Positions 22,322-33,600 of a DNA stretch of 64,000 nt are shown here, piece after piece; positions within the stretch are counted from its first letter, which is position 1, and each line of letters begins with the position of its first letter. The stretch is from assembly GCA_001430745.1 (NCBI GenBank), contig KQ482066.1:611110-675109 (forward strand), given 5' to 3'. This DNA comes from Auxenochlorella pyrenoidosa (Eukaryota; Chlorophyta; Trebouxiophyceae; Chlorellales; Chlorellaceae). Made by a program: the position numbers and the translations under genes. The notes under the pieces were generated by a model that was not told where the DNA came from, searched no databases, and was given only the letters and a program-made list of their open reading frames with translations.

Positions 22322-25300
22322 TCAGAGTGCTCTCGACCTCAGCCTGCGACTCCACTCTTTGGGCCGCTCGTGGTAGAGCGCGAGGTCTGCTGCGCACCGC
22401 GTGATTGGCAGCTCGTACTTGTGGAGCCGCCACACCAGCGGCTTGCAGACAACCGCCCCTGGCAGCTGCGAGCCCTCCATTCGTGGGCATCGCCCTGCAG
22501 CGCGCGGATGCAGGTGCCAGGCAGCTGCTTTGTATCTATCTGCTGAGAGGAGACAAGCAGTTGCCGCTGCACCTGTTCACACGACAGGGAGGCAGGCAGG
22601 TTTAGGGTGCAGTACCCAGCAGCACGCGGCTTGCCCCCAGTGCACAGCACCCTGGCTGCCTTGCCTGCCTCATCCGCGTCCATGTACCACAGGTTCTGGT
22701 TCCGCAGCAGCTTGATTTTGCGGTCCCGCGAGGGGCAGGCCGCATGCAGGTAGAGAACTGCAGGTGGGGGTGTGTGGGGTGTGGGTGTGTGGGTGTGTGT
22801 GTTCGTGTGTGTGTGTGTGTGGTGGGGGGGGGAGCGGCATTCAGGATGGGCAACAGCGCAGGCGCAAGGCAGCGAGCGGGGGTGTTGCAGGCCATGCGGC
22901 ACGCGAGCCCGGCCCGCCCGGCACTCACTGAACCAGTCGCACAGGTCGAGGGAGGGCGCCCAGGGCTGGTCCATGGCGCAAAAGTCGTGGTTTGAATATG
23001 CCCAGTACGCGGCGGGGTAGGTCCTCAGCATGGCCAGCGTGCTGGTGCGCTTCTCCTTCTGGTCCTGCAGGGGGCAACCCGCAGGGCCTGGGTCATGCAG
23101 CCGCACGTGTCTGCACCTCAAAACCACCTCCACGGGTGCAGCAGCAAGCACCGGCGCAGCTGTTTGCATCCCAAACCACCTCCACAGGTGCAACAGCAAG
23201 CGAGTGCCGGTCCCCACCTCGTCAAGCATGCGGTAGCACTGCTGCCGGTTGCGGCAGATGCGGAAGACCTCCGACTTGGGCATTTTGCTCACGATGTACA
23301 CCTGCAGGGTTGAGGGCAGGTGGTTGCAGTGCCTTTTGCATGCAAACAGGCGGCAGGGAACCCAGACATCACTCTGCAGCGCCGTGCAGGGGCCGCAGCA
23401 GCAGCCGTGACCAGACTGCCACAACGTCCTGCATGCGCCCTCCCGCCCCCAGCAGCAGCCCCTGGCCGCCGCCTGGACCTGATCATTGAAGCTCTTCTCT
23501 GCGCCTTCGGCCAGGCCGTCCAGCCAGCGCGCAATGAACGACTTGCCGCCAGGCGTGGGCAGCACGACAAAGTTGCCCGTGTTGACTGCGTGCAGGCGGC
23601 AGGTGGCCCTTGGTCGGGTCGGGGCAAGGCATTGAACACAGAAGCAGGCATTGAACACATGTGCCGCGCACTGCAGCTGAGCTCGAATTGAGGGCCGCCC
23701 CAGCAAGCTCGCAGGCGGCGCGCACTCGGGCCCATGCCAATCTCCTCATTCTGGAAGGAGCCGTCCGCCGGCGGGTCGTGCAGCAGGGTCATGTAGCTGC
23801 GCCACAGGGGCTTGGCAGCGTAGCCGACGTCCGAGTCTGCATGGGGCGGGGCCCAGAGGCAACGCAGCCGACACTTAGAGGCTTGGGCCAGGATGTGCAG
23901 ATGGGGGCACCGCGGGCCCCAGCAGCAGCCTAGCAGCAGCCCAGCAGCAGCCCCTGCTCCGTGGCTTGCCTGACATGTGGACAGCATAGCCCTTTGCGAG
24001 GAGCTCGTGCGTTATGATGGGCTTCACCCAGGTGATCACGTGCCCAGTCACCTTCTCAACCGGCAGCTTGTGCGCTTCCAGCAGCGGCCTGGCGCGTGGG
24101 GAGGGGAGGGGCGGCTGTGAGGCGCACGAGGCTGCACGTGGCGCCAAGGCGTGGGCTGGCTGGCGGGGGGGAGCCGGCAGGGGAATGCGGGTAGGAGAGT
24201 GTGATAAGAGAGGGGCCCGAGGCGGCCCTGCCCCGGCTCTCCCCACAGACCTGATGTCGGCGCAGGGCAGGTTGAGGTCCTGGCACACCTCCCCGCCGCT
24301 GTCCGACCAAAAGGCAACGATGTAGTTGCCGGCAGACGCAAACTTGACCAGGCCGTAGACTGCGCAACAAGGCAAGGCTGGGCGGTCGGTGGGCAGGGCA
24401 GCACGCTGCACCAGCGGCGGCGGCGGCAGGAGCAGGGCGGGGTGCAACTGCTCGCGGTCCATCCCCAGGCACGCCCCGGCTGGCCAGAGCGAGGCTGCGG
24501 CAAGTGGGCCAAACTGCTGCTCGCACTGTAATTCTGAATGGCCTCGGTGTCAAAGGGATCATGGAAGTTGCTGTAGGTGACGGAGATGGCCTTGCCGGCC
24601 GTGTAACCCTCCACCTCGCGCGCGCGCATCTCCACCAGAGCGAAAAAATCGGTAACGCCAGCATACGGTAGCGCCGGCGTGCGCTTTGGCAGCAGCCAGG
24701 GTGCCGCTTCAAACTCCGCGGCCAGCTGCGGGCTGCTGGCCAGCAGCTCGGGGTTGGCCTGCAGGCGGCGGCGGGCAGGCAAGCGGGATGTGCCAGGCAC
24801 AGCAGCAGGGACGCTTGCAAATTTCGTTGAGGGGTGTGCTGACGCAAGCACACAGCATGTCTTCTTACCTGCAGTTTGGTGTACGACTCCTCCCTGGGAT
24901 TCAAGAACCGGTCTGCGACTTGAGCAGCGCCAGCGGTGCGTGCGACCGTGGCAGGCGTGGCTGCAGCCCCAGGCATCGCGCCTGCATGAGACATGGAGAG
25001 AACAGGTGGAGGTTTCCTGGCTTGCCAGCGTGGCCACCAAGTCGGACCTGCGCACGACACAGCTGTTGAGAGCTGCCTCACCGTTCTCCTCAGTGATGGT
25101 GCTTGCGCGCGATGCTGTGGCAACGGCTGTTGGCGCGTGCTGCCAGCTGCTGCCCACGCTTTGCCAAGACAGCAGGCCCAGGCCTACAGGGGTGCAAAAG
25201 GGTAGCAGAAACATTGACTTGCCTGGCTGATGCAGCCATGCTGTGCGTGCCAGCATTAGCAGGCCAAATTGGAACAGCATGGCAGTGCGTCGAGGTCTTG

Positions 25301-25374
25301 CCTGTGAGCAGCAGCGCAACGGCCACCGCAAGCGGCACGCTGCCCGTCTGCCTGTTCACGATTAGCCTGGCCAT
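22322..25374 (-). CDS. GT77-like nucleotide-diphospho-sugar transferase, type II membrane
   Basis: ATG 25374 starts MARLIVNRQTG followed by SVPLAVAVALLLTG, a signal anchor. The next exons carry ISVTYSNFHDPFDTEAIQNY (about 24545-24605), NYIVAFWSDSGGEVCQDL (about 24280) and HVITWVKPIITHELLAKGY (about 24000). Then comes HMS joined to DSDVGYAAKP (about 23835), which supplies the D-x-D metal/nucleotide-sugar motif, and VNTGNFVVLPTPGGKSFIARW (about 23540-23590). This succession is characteristic of the Nucleotid_trans domain of GT77-type arabinosyl/xylosyl/galactosyltransferases. Downstream Cys-rich exons include SKMPKSEVFRICRNRQQCYR and AMDQPWAPSLDLCDWF. The final exon encodes PGAVVCKPLVWRLHKYELPI and stops with TGA at 22322-22324. 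Enzymes of this type extend hydroxyproline-linked or pectic glycans in the Golgi, but which sugar is moved here is unknown. The fold call is firm; the CAZy family is less so. Confidence 0.82.
22759..22835. repeat. GT/GGGT-rich microsatellite in an intron of the GT77-like gene
   Basis: A mixed (GT)n and (GGGT)n tract ends in a run of about eight G. On the coding (minus) strand it is a C/A-rich tract between the exons at about 22740 and 22930. It is length-variable by nature. Confidence 0.85.
23100..23210. repeat. Diverged tandem repeat in an intron of the GT77-like gene
   Basis: The phrase AAACCACCTCCACRGGTGCA occurs twice (about 23119 and 23171) with matching flanks including CAGCAAGC. It forms two units of roughly 52 nt between the exons at about 23060 and 23220. 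Confidence 0.6.
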
Positions 25375-26019
25375 GCTAGGGCCTTGATCGGAGTGGTAAG
25401 ATGCAGCCTGCAGTGAAACAACAGCCTGATGGGTGGGTGCTGAAAGTTGCCTTGCAAGACGCTCGGGTGGTGGCGGCGGCAGTGGCGGCGGCAACAATCC
25501 CGGGATTGGGGATGTCACCAGCAGCCGTGAGCAGCGCCGCTGCGATCTGTCCTGCCTGAGAGTGACCCCCCGCGATCGTGCCGCCGCAGTCTGGCGTTTG
25601 GGGGCGAAACTTTGGCTGCGTTCGCCCCCCGCAAGAGAGGGTGTCCGGGACTGACACAGAAGGCGCCCCCAAAACGGTAGCAGCCGATCAAGGGGGAAAG
25701 CGCTAGTGGCACCAGCACCGCGCCAGCGGCACCGCATCCGCCAGGGAGGCATGGGTCACATGCTGCTGGGCAGGTTATAGCGCAATTCCGACACCCACAT
25801 CCAAGAGAGCTAGTTCAGGTCCTGAGGGTCTAGGAGAAATGTGCAGATCGGCAATTGTTGCTTGGTACACACTTCTTAACTGTACCTTTCCTTCGCAAAT
25901 GTGCACAAGAACAACACCGGGGTGTGAGGTAGGATGAAAACGCAAGCATGTTACAGAGCAGGGTAAAGAGCAGAAAGCAGGCGCAGGGTGCCGATGCGTG
26001 TGCACAGGAGCCCTGCGCG
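25375..26019. other. Intergenic: GT77-like promoter and 3' UTR of the small basic gene
   Basis: The flanking genes are in tandem on minus. A TGTAA at 25951-25955 serves the right-hand gene. A Gly/GGC-rich patch at 25470-25510 gives spurious frames. I support no gene here. Confidence 0.5.
25951..25955 (-). terminator. Poly(A) signal TGTAA for small basic protein gene
   Basis: TGTAA on the minus strand, 65 nt past the TAG at 26020-26022. Confidence 0.6.
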
Positions 26020-27034
26020 CTAGCCGAGCGCCATGCCCTCTGCAGCCGGGGCGGCCGCCTTTGCCGCCTTGCCGCCCTTGCCGCCCTTCACCTTGACCTT
26101 GCTGCCGCCCTTGACGCGCGCACTGCCGCCCACGCCCACCTTCTTGCCGCTGCTGCCTGCCACCTGCCGCATGGTCGCGTCGGCGGGCAGCTGCTCCTCC
26201 TGCGGCGCCTCGCCGCCCTCGGCATCCATCATCATGTCCCGCATCGCCTCCTCTGCCGCCAGCATCTCCTGCAACAAAACATGTGGGATGGCACCGCTCG
26301 GGGTGAGCAGGGAGTCGCGCGCACGTGTGCACGCAGCGCTGGCGGCCCTGGCAGCGCCCATCGCAGCACATCGAGGCGAATCATTAATCGAGCCGCCTTC
26401 GGCGCTGCGCAGGCACTGCGCTCGCCTTGATTTTGCGCTTGGACTCGGCGTCGGTCACCTTGATGCCCTGCAGCCGATTTAAATCAATCAATCAATCAAT
26501 CAATCAATCATCAAAATCAATCAATCAAGCCAACTGATGCTTGAGATGGTCTGCCCATCTGCGTATCTGTGACTGTGGCCAGGTGCATGCCCAGGCAGCT
26601 GCCATACCGCCATCACTCTGGGAGAGCGCCCCTGCAACGAGCGGCAGCAACCGCCGCGCCCTGCGTGCGCTGGCGCCCTCCCCGCTCACCCGGACCACCA
26701 CGTGCTTCTTGATGCGCACCCCTTTCTTGGCCTTCTTCTTCAGCCGCTTTGGCGCCTGCACGCCCATGCGGTCCGCCGCCGCCAGCCGCGTCGCCTTGTG
26801 CTCCTGCTTGGCCTTGCGTTTCTCGGCCTCCTCCTTCTCCTCTGCAACGCGGCAGGGCCAGCGTGTGCCGATCAATAACATCAGGTGCCACCGGCTGTCG
26901 CCTCTGCAGGGCAGCAGGCAGTTTGCACGCAGCCGCATCGGCAGGCGCGGGAACACGCAGAGGCAGGCAGACGCACTGGCGAGGCGTGCGGCGTGCAGGT
27001 TTCGCCGCGTCGTCTGGTTGTTCTTCTTGGACAT
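26020..27034 (-). CDS. Small lysine-rich coiled-coil protein of unknown function, 166 aa
   Basis: Four exons assemble in frame: 26977-27034 (58 nt), 26690-26841 (152), 26426-26467 (42) and 26020-26268 (249), together 501 nt or 166 codons plus stop. The protein starts MSKKNNQTTRRNLHAARLA and continues with a charged helix, KEKEEAEKRKAKQEHKATRL. A very basic block, PKRLKKKAKKGVRIKKHVVV, follows, then GIKVTDAESKRKIK, EMLAAEEAMRDMMMDAEGG and a Gly/Lys/Ala-rich tail ending AAEGMALG. The lysine clusters look like nuclear or nucleolar targeting signals, and the make-up recalls small ribosome-biogenesis or RNA-associated proteins, but I do not recognise the family. Intron 3 (26269-26425) begins with GC instead of GT. 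ATG 27034 was chosen because it lies just after a CTTGCAG acceptor-like site and gives the basic start; a 5' UTR intron upstream is possible. Confidence 0.75.
26477..26527. repeat. (AATC)n microsatellite
   Basis: About nine AATC units in two blocks, interrupted by ATCAAA, lie in the intron between exons 2 and 3 of the small basic gene, close to the acceptor side on the minus strand. Confidence 0.9.
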
Positions 27035-27607
27035 ACTGTGATTGTTTCTTGCTGCAAGTAAAAGAAATAAAATGGGAGCGGAAAGCATTAACATCGGCCA
27101 GGAATAAACAAGGTGCTTGAGCAGAGCTCCAGAGCGGCGGCGGCAAAAGCGGCGGCGCCGACGAGTTGCCTGCATGCATTCCGCGCGCTGTAGCGTGCGA
27201 ACACTTTGACTTGCCTTTTCACAAAGTCTCGCCCCCTCGTTCCAAACGCAGAGAGCCTGTCAGTCACAGCGGCGGCGGTGGGAGTGTTGAAGCCCGGGAA
27301 GCTCAAAAGCAAAAGTGAAGATGGCAGTTAAAGTTTTGAAGAATACTCGCCGCCCTGCTCGTCGTCGCGCGCCAACATGCTGCGCTGGCGCCGCTACCGC
27401 CATGGCAGGCCCCCCGCCACATCATGGCTGGCAGTGCAACAGCTCTGCTGGGAGTACTGCTTAAGTTACCAGAGGCAGAAAAGTACAAGGTCAGGCCTGA
27501 AAGCCATACGTGTGATAAGAACGGGAAGGGGAGGCAGAAGTGAAAGTGCAGTGCTGGAGGTGGTGCGGGCGATTCTGCAAAAAAAGTCCTCAGTTGGGTT
27601 CTCTGCC
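27035..27607. other. Intergenic: SCC2 3' UTR and promoter of the small basic gene
   Basis: No coding exon or RNA gene is supported. I found no TGTAA for SCC2 in this stretch, so its poly(A) signal is probably a variant. Confidence 0.45.
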
Positions 27608-30600
27608 TCAGCGCGTCATGGGCAGCTTCTTGCGGGTGGTCATACCCCTGGGCTCATACTCCTCATCGCTGCCGCTGCTGCCCTCGCTGTCCGCCTGCTT
27701 CCGGCGCTTCGTGCCGCGCCCGCCACCGCGCCCGGTGGAGCGCCCGCCAGTGCTGCGTCCGCGCCCTGTGCTGCGGCCCCCGCGGCCGCGGCCGCGCCGT
27801 GCGCCCGCTGGCGCCCGCCCCAGGCCCTCCACCCAGCCAGGTGTGCGGTTGTCCTCCCGACCGTCATTAACAGCCCCATCCGGCGAGGCAAGCCCACCGT
27901 CTGGGGAGCCATCGCCGCTGGCGGGCGCCTCTGCCTCATCAGCCTGCGACTGGCCCTTCTTGCCCGCACCAGCCACCAAGTGGCCGTAGTCGGCAGCGTC
28001 ACGTTTCATCAGCTCCTTGAAGACCTGCGAGCAGAGTGCAGGTGGGCGGGCATCACATCCCCGGCAAGGGAACCAGGCACCCAGCATGCAGCACCCACCC
28101 ACCCTGCCGCACAGCGCCGTGAAAGGCTGCTGGACACCAGCTGTCTGGCCCACTGCGAGCCCCCTCCCCCACCCACCCCCCCACCCACCTTGTACTGGGT
28201 GCGCATCTTTTCCGGGTCCTTAGCAGCAGCAAGGTCCAGCTTGTCCAGGTGTGTGGGCACCCCCGCCAGAGGGCTCACCACCACCTTCTCCTCGGCCCGC
28301 CGCTTCTCGCCGGCTGCACGACAGGAACAGCAACGCGGTTCCACACACAGAGTGGGGGTGACGAAGCCATTGGGACTGAACCAACTGCAGCTGGCAGAAG
28401 TGGCTGCAGCAAAGGTTGCTCGGCAGGTGTCCTAGCAGGGCAACCACTGTCCCCGCGCTGCCCCTCACTCTTGGAGAAGGCCTCGATGCGCTCGCTGTTT
28501 ATTGAGTAGGCCGTTTTCAGGTACTCCTTGAGCAGCAGCAGCATGGACAGCGCCAGGCTGGCCTTGCACTGCGCAATGACGGCCAGGCTGCTGCGGCCGC
28601 CGCCGGGGGATGCGGGCGGCGCCGCGAGCGCGGCGGCGCCGTCTGCAGCCGCTGCAGGGGCAGGCTGGCGCTGCAGGCAGGGGACACGATTGAGGCCTGG
28701 TGATGTCAAGCTGGGGGAGGCTCACAGAAGAGTGCATGGGGTCCTTTCTCCATGATGTTGCGTCACGCAAGTGCCCGGACAAGCATGCTGCAAGCATGAG
28801 GGCTCTGTTGACGACATCTCGGCCAGGCAGCCCTGAAGCTCACCGCGCCGTACAGCGACCGCTTCAGCTCCTCCTTGACTGTCTCGCCGGTGCGGCACAC
28901 GATGGAGTTGATCTCCTGCAGCCAGGGGGTGGAACACAGCGATGGTTGAAAGATGTCCCAGCATGTTGGGGGAGCAGCAACTGGGCCAGAGCAGGCACGC
29001 GCCAGTCGCGGTGCTGCCTGCTTCTTGGGGTCCACACCCGCTGCCCGGCAAGCGCTGTACCCACACTCACCTGCACCACCAGGCAGGGCTCGTCGCCGCG
29101 GCGGTACGGCAGGCCCGCCACCAGGGCGGAGCAGAAGGCGAGCAGGCGCAGGTCGGCCTCTGCGGCGCCGGCGGTGGCGAGGCAGCTGCCGCTGCGCAGG
29201 CGCTTGAGCAGGCCGCGCAGAAAGTCCACTTTGAGGGCAAACTTGGGCTGGATGAGGGCAGAATAGACGGCCGACAGGCCCGCCAGCGCCTGCGCGGGGG
29301 CGCCCTCCGGCCAGCCGCGTGTGGCGGCGGGCTCGCCGGCGGCCTGCAGCCAGGGGGGCGGAGCACGGGCGATGGGCCAAAGCGCGGTTGCCTGCCTCGG
29401 ATGCTGATCACCAACGCCCTCGAGTGATGTGCCCGCAAGCTGCCGTGCGCTGCAGGCTGCTCACCTCGGCCAGGGCTGCTCGGAAGGTGTAGGCCTGCAC
29501 CACGCCGCTGCACAGCCGGTCGGCATCCAGGTACCTGGGGTACTGCAGACTGGGGTGGTGCAGCCCAGCTTCAGTGCTGGCTGCCAGCGCACCGATGGAT
29601 CCAGAGGGCAAGAAGCAGCGTCAGTCTGAGCGTGTGCAAGTGCGTGCTCCCTCCTTGCCTTCTCGCACAGCTGGCGCAGCATGCGCAGCGCACGCCCGCG
29701 GATGTCTTCGTGCGGGTCGGTGCAGAGCGCCATGAGGGGGGCCACGGCGGTCCAGGGCCCCACCAAGCCGCCGCTGCAGGGGGCAGGAAGGCAGCAGTTG
29801 GGGCACAGGCTGGGCGGCACCGGCGTCCCCGCTGACGACACGCCTGCAAATCGGCTCAAGGAATCTCTTTCCAGGGCCTCACCGGAGCACAATCTCCATC
29901 AGCTCCACCACCCGGCGCCGCACATGCGTGCCCGGCGCCAGGTCACCGCCGCCTGCCGAGCCCGGCGGGCTCAGCGCAGAGCCGGGGGGCGAAGGCGTGG
30001 TGTCGGTGGCAAGCTGCAGCACAGCGTCCCAGTTGTCCTGCAGGCAGGGCGGAAGCAGAGCGGCGTGACGCATCACCGCGCAGAGCGCGAACGCAGGTGG
30101 AGGCCGAATGTTTGCAGGCACCCTTTTGCAGTGATCCCCTTTTGCCAGGCGCCCACCTGCAGAATGCTGCTGCTCTGGCTCAGCGTGTCGCCTTCCCCAT
30201 TCTGCGTCTGCAGCACGCGGTCCTCGCCCGCTGCCGCGGCGGCAGCGACAGCAGCTGCCGCTTTCCTGCCGCCGCGCCGCTTGGCCCCTGCGCCGCCGGC
30301 ACGGCTGGGCGGGAGCGCAGCGCTGCCGTCGGCGCCCTCCCCGCCCTCGGCCTGCGCGCTCTGCATGCTGGCCTCGTCGGCGCGCAGCAGCTCGATGAGG
30401 TTGGACAGCGCCTTGAGCTTCAGCAGCTCGGGAGCGCTGGGCTGGAGCGCGGCCTTCATAATTTTTTTAGCGGGGGAGACCTTGTCCACCATGATCGAGG
30501 GGCGGGCAATGGTGAGCATGCCCAGCGCGCCCAGCGCCGCCTCGGCGACCTTCGGGAGCCGCAGAGAGGGGCCGGGTGAGGCGCCATGCGCATCACACGC

Positions 30601-33600
30601 ATACACACGCAGCGCTGCAGAGCACAGTTGACCGCCCGCTGCGTGGAGGCGGTGCATGGCGTTGCAGGCGCTGGACCCATGCCCTTGGGTCCCTTGCAGG
30701 TTTCAAACAGTGCTCCGTCCCCAGGCGTCGCACCTTCACGTTCCTCTGCTTGCCGCTGCAGTACTCCACAAACAGGCGCTGGCACTCGGGCATGGTGAGC
30801 ACCTCTGCGCTGCCCTCGGGCGGCGTGCTCTCCAGCAGGTCCATCCCCCGGCGGCACAGCTGGCCCAGGATGAAGAGAAAGCGGGACAGCAGGCCGGGCT
30901 GGCTGGCAGCGGCGCCGGGCTCGCGCAGCCAGGTGTCATACACGGCTGCCAGGCTGGCCAGCTGCCCCGCCGCTGCCTCCTCCTTGTGTGCCAGCGTGGT
31001 GAGGCACGTGCACGCGCCCGCCAGCACTTGCACAAAGGGGTGCCGGTTGATGAGCTGGTGCAGGTCTGCAAGCAGCTCGCCCAGCGTGGCCGCCTCGCAG
31101 TGCCGCTGCTGGCTGAGCACGGCATCCAGGACCGACAGCACGCACAGCAGCGACTCTGCGCTGCGCCGCTTGGCCGCCTCTGACTGGCCCTGGGCCTCTG
31201 CAGGCAGGGAGGTATAGGGCAACAGGTGGCGCAAGGGGCAACAGCGAGACACCTCAATCAGTACAAACAGGTACTCTGCCAGCTGGTATCATGCCCTCCC
31301 CAGGCCCGCTCTGCACCCCACCTGCCACCTTCAGGTAGGGCGCCAGGGAGCGCACAAACTTGAAGGGGTCCTTGGGCGGCATGCACAGCTCCACATCGGT
31401 CACGGCAAAGGCGTGCAGGGACAGCAGGTGCTTGAAGCCCGCCTGCTCGCCTGCCTGCAGATGAGCAGCAGGACAAGGGGTTGAGATGGATTGAATACGT
31501 GGCTTTGATGTGTTTGCACAGCAGCCGGCAGGGAGGGTGCAAGCGCAGACTGTTGTCCTTGCACAGCTTTTCAGGGCAACTTGCCTGCGCGGTCTCCTCT
31601 GCAGTGAGGAAGAGGTCCAGCAGCGCGTTGGCGACCTCGCGACCGGCCTGCCACTCCTTCTGCAAAGCGCACGTGCCAGCAACATGTTCAGCCTCTCTGT
31701 TGCAGGTCCACAGCAAGGTACATTGCGCGATTTGCAGGCGTAAGCCATGCACCCTGCTGCCATGTGGCCAGCCACTCTTTTCTTTATGCATACGTGCAGC
31801 CCCACCTTGAGGTCTCCCCGGGCGCCCACACCCAGTGCAGCGCGCAACACAGCCACCAAGGGGTGGGCCTGGTCCAGCGGCAGGTGGATGCCCCGGCCGC
31901 CCGCCTCGTACACAGCCAGCGCCACGTCAGCCAGCTGCTGCGCGCGGTCTGCTGCGCTGCGCTCCACCGGCGCGGCGTCCTCGCCGTCCACCGCCTCGAG
32001 GCGTGGCGTGAACCACAGGCTGCGCGGGGGCACGTTGAAGCAGGCCGACAAAGGCGGTAGGGCGCACATAATGCCAGGCCTGGGTGCGCACCTGGGCTTG
32101 GAGGCACTGCGGCCAGTTGCCCTTGCATAGACATGCCCTGCGCATCCAGGTTTTGCTAGTGGCTTGCTAGTGAGGGGGGTTCCCTGTGGGCTCACCTGTG
32201 GAACACCTTGGCCACCATGTCCTGGATGCTCTCCTCCGGGTCGCCAGAGCGCATGAGCACGTGCTTGCAGGCGTCTGCGCACAGAGGGGACATTTGATAC
32301 CAAGATGAGGGTCATGGGTCCAACGGCGCATCTTCTGAATAGACGCCGAGTCTCACCGCCAAGTGCAGTCCTCCCATAGCAGCTGTGCACCAGAGCAGCC
32401 AGATCTGGCACACCTGTGGCTCGCGGGAAGCCCGGCACCCGTATGCACGACTCCCACAAAATCTTGATTGCCGCCTTGCGCACGCTGGTGCCCGTGTCGG
32501 TGGATGCGCGGGCCAGGGTGCTGAAGAGGCGCAGCGCGAGCGCCTGGTTGGACGCCACGTGGCGGCCCAGCAGGCTGACCGCCGCCTCGCGCACGCTGAT
32601 GGCCTCGTCCTGCAGTCCAGGGGCAAGGCGTTCCTGTCATCTGCATCGCGATCTGCTAGCAGCACTAAAGGCAGCATGACATGTCAAGCTCAGACCGCGG
32701 TAGACCTGCCCTCACCTGCAGGGCGCGGTCCACCGCCGTCTGCACAGCCGAGCTGTCCAGCACGTGCGTGTCTGCCTGCACCACCTCGCCTAGCGCCTTG
32801 ACCGCTTTTGCACGGGTCGTGGAGGCGCAGGCGGGGCCCAGGCACTCCAGCAGCCACTGCACCATGCTGGTGCGCGCACGCCCTAGCGTGGACTGCAGCG
32901 CACAGGGCATTGTTGTGAAAACGTGGGACAGCATTTCAAGCTACGGCAGCAGAAGGTGAGCTTGCAACAAGAGACAGTAAAATGTCTCCTCTGCGCCCCG
33001 CTCTCCTCTGCGCCCATCGCACCTGCACCAGGTAGCGCATCAGCCGCTGCGCCTCGCCTGCCTCCACGTCTATGTCGGCATTGATACCGTCCAGCTCATC
33101 GCGGCGCTGGCGGTACTGCGCACACGGAGCGGCATGCGCCTGTGAGCTGAACAGGGTAGCGCCGCAAGCAAGTGTGCATGCGACTGTGGCGCCGCAGTGA
33201 GCACAGCGCAGTGGTGTCAGCAGGCCTGGGTGCAGCAGCTCTCCACCTGCACCAGCTTCTCCATCAGCTGCTCGGACGCGACGTCCTGCTTCTGAAGGTT
33301 GGTCACCTCTTCTGCAAATGCCTGGAGGGAGGAGGGAGGGAGGGAGGGAGGGGTGGCTGTTATGCCAATATTCAGCAACAGCAGCAGGCCACAAGAATTG
33401 AGCAGTACAGCAACCATCTGATGACACGCATGTTACCACAATAAAGCGCAGGCTCACTTGGCACAGCATGAAGGTGCGGGCTGAGGTGGCCGAGGCATGC
33501 GCAGCGCGGCGCCGATCTGAAAGGTAAAGCAGCAGGAGCCGGGGCGCCTCCTCTGCAATGTCTGCAGAGCCTGCAGAATATTGGGGGGGGCAGACACAGA

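Noticed and set aside
24048..25331. 427- and 355-codon minus-strand frames
   Set aside because: They run across introns of the GT77-like gene. Only the pieces carrying ISVTYSNFHDPF and similar belong to real exons; the rest is intron read-through or the wrong frame.
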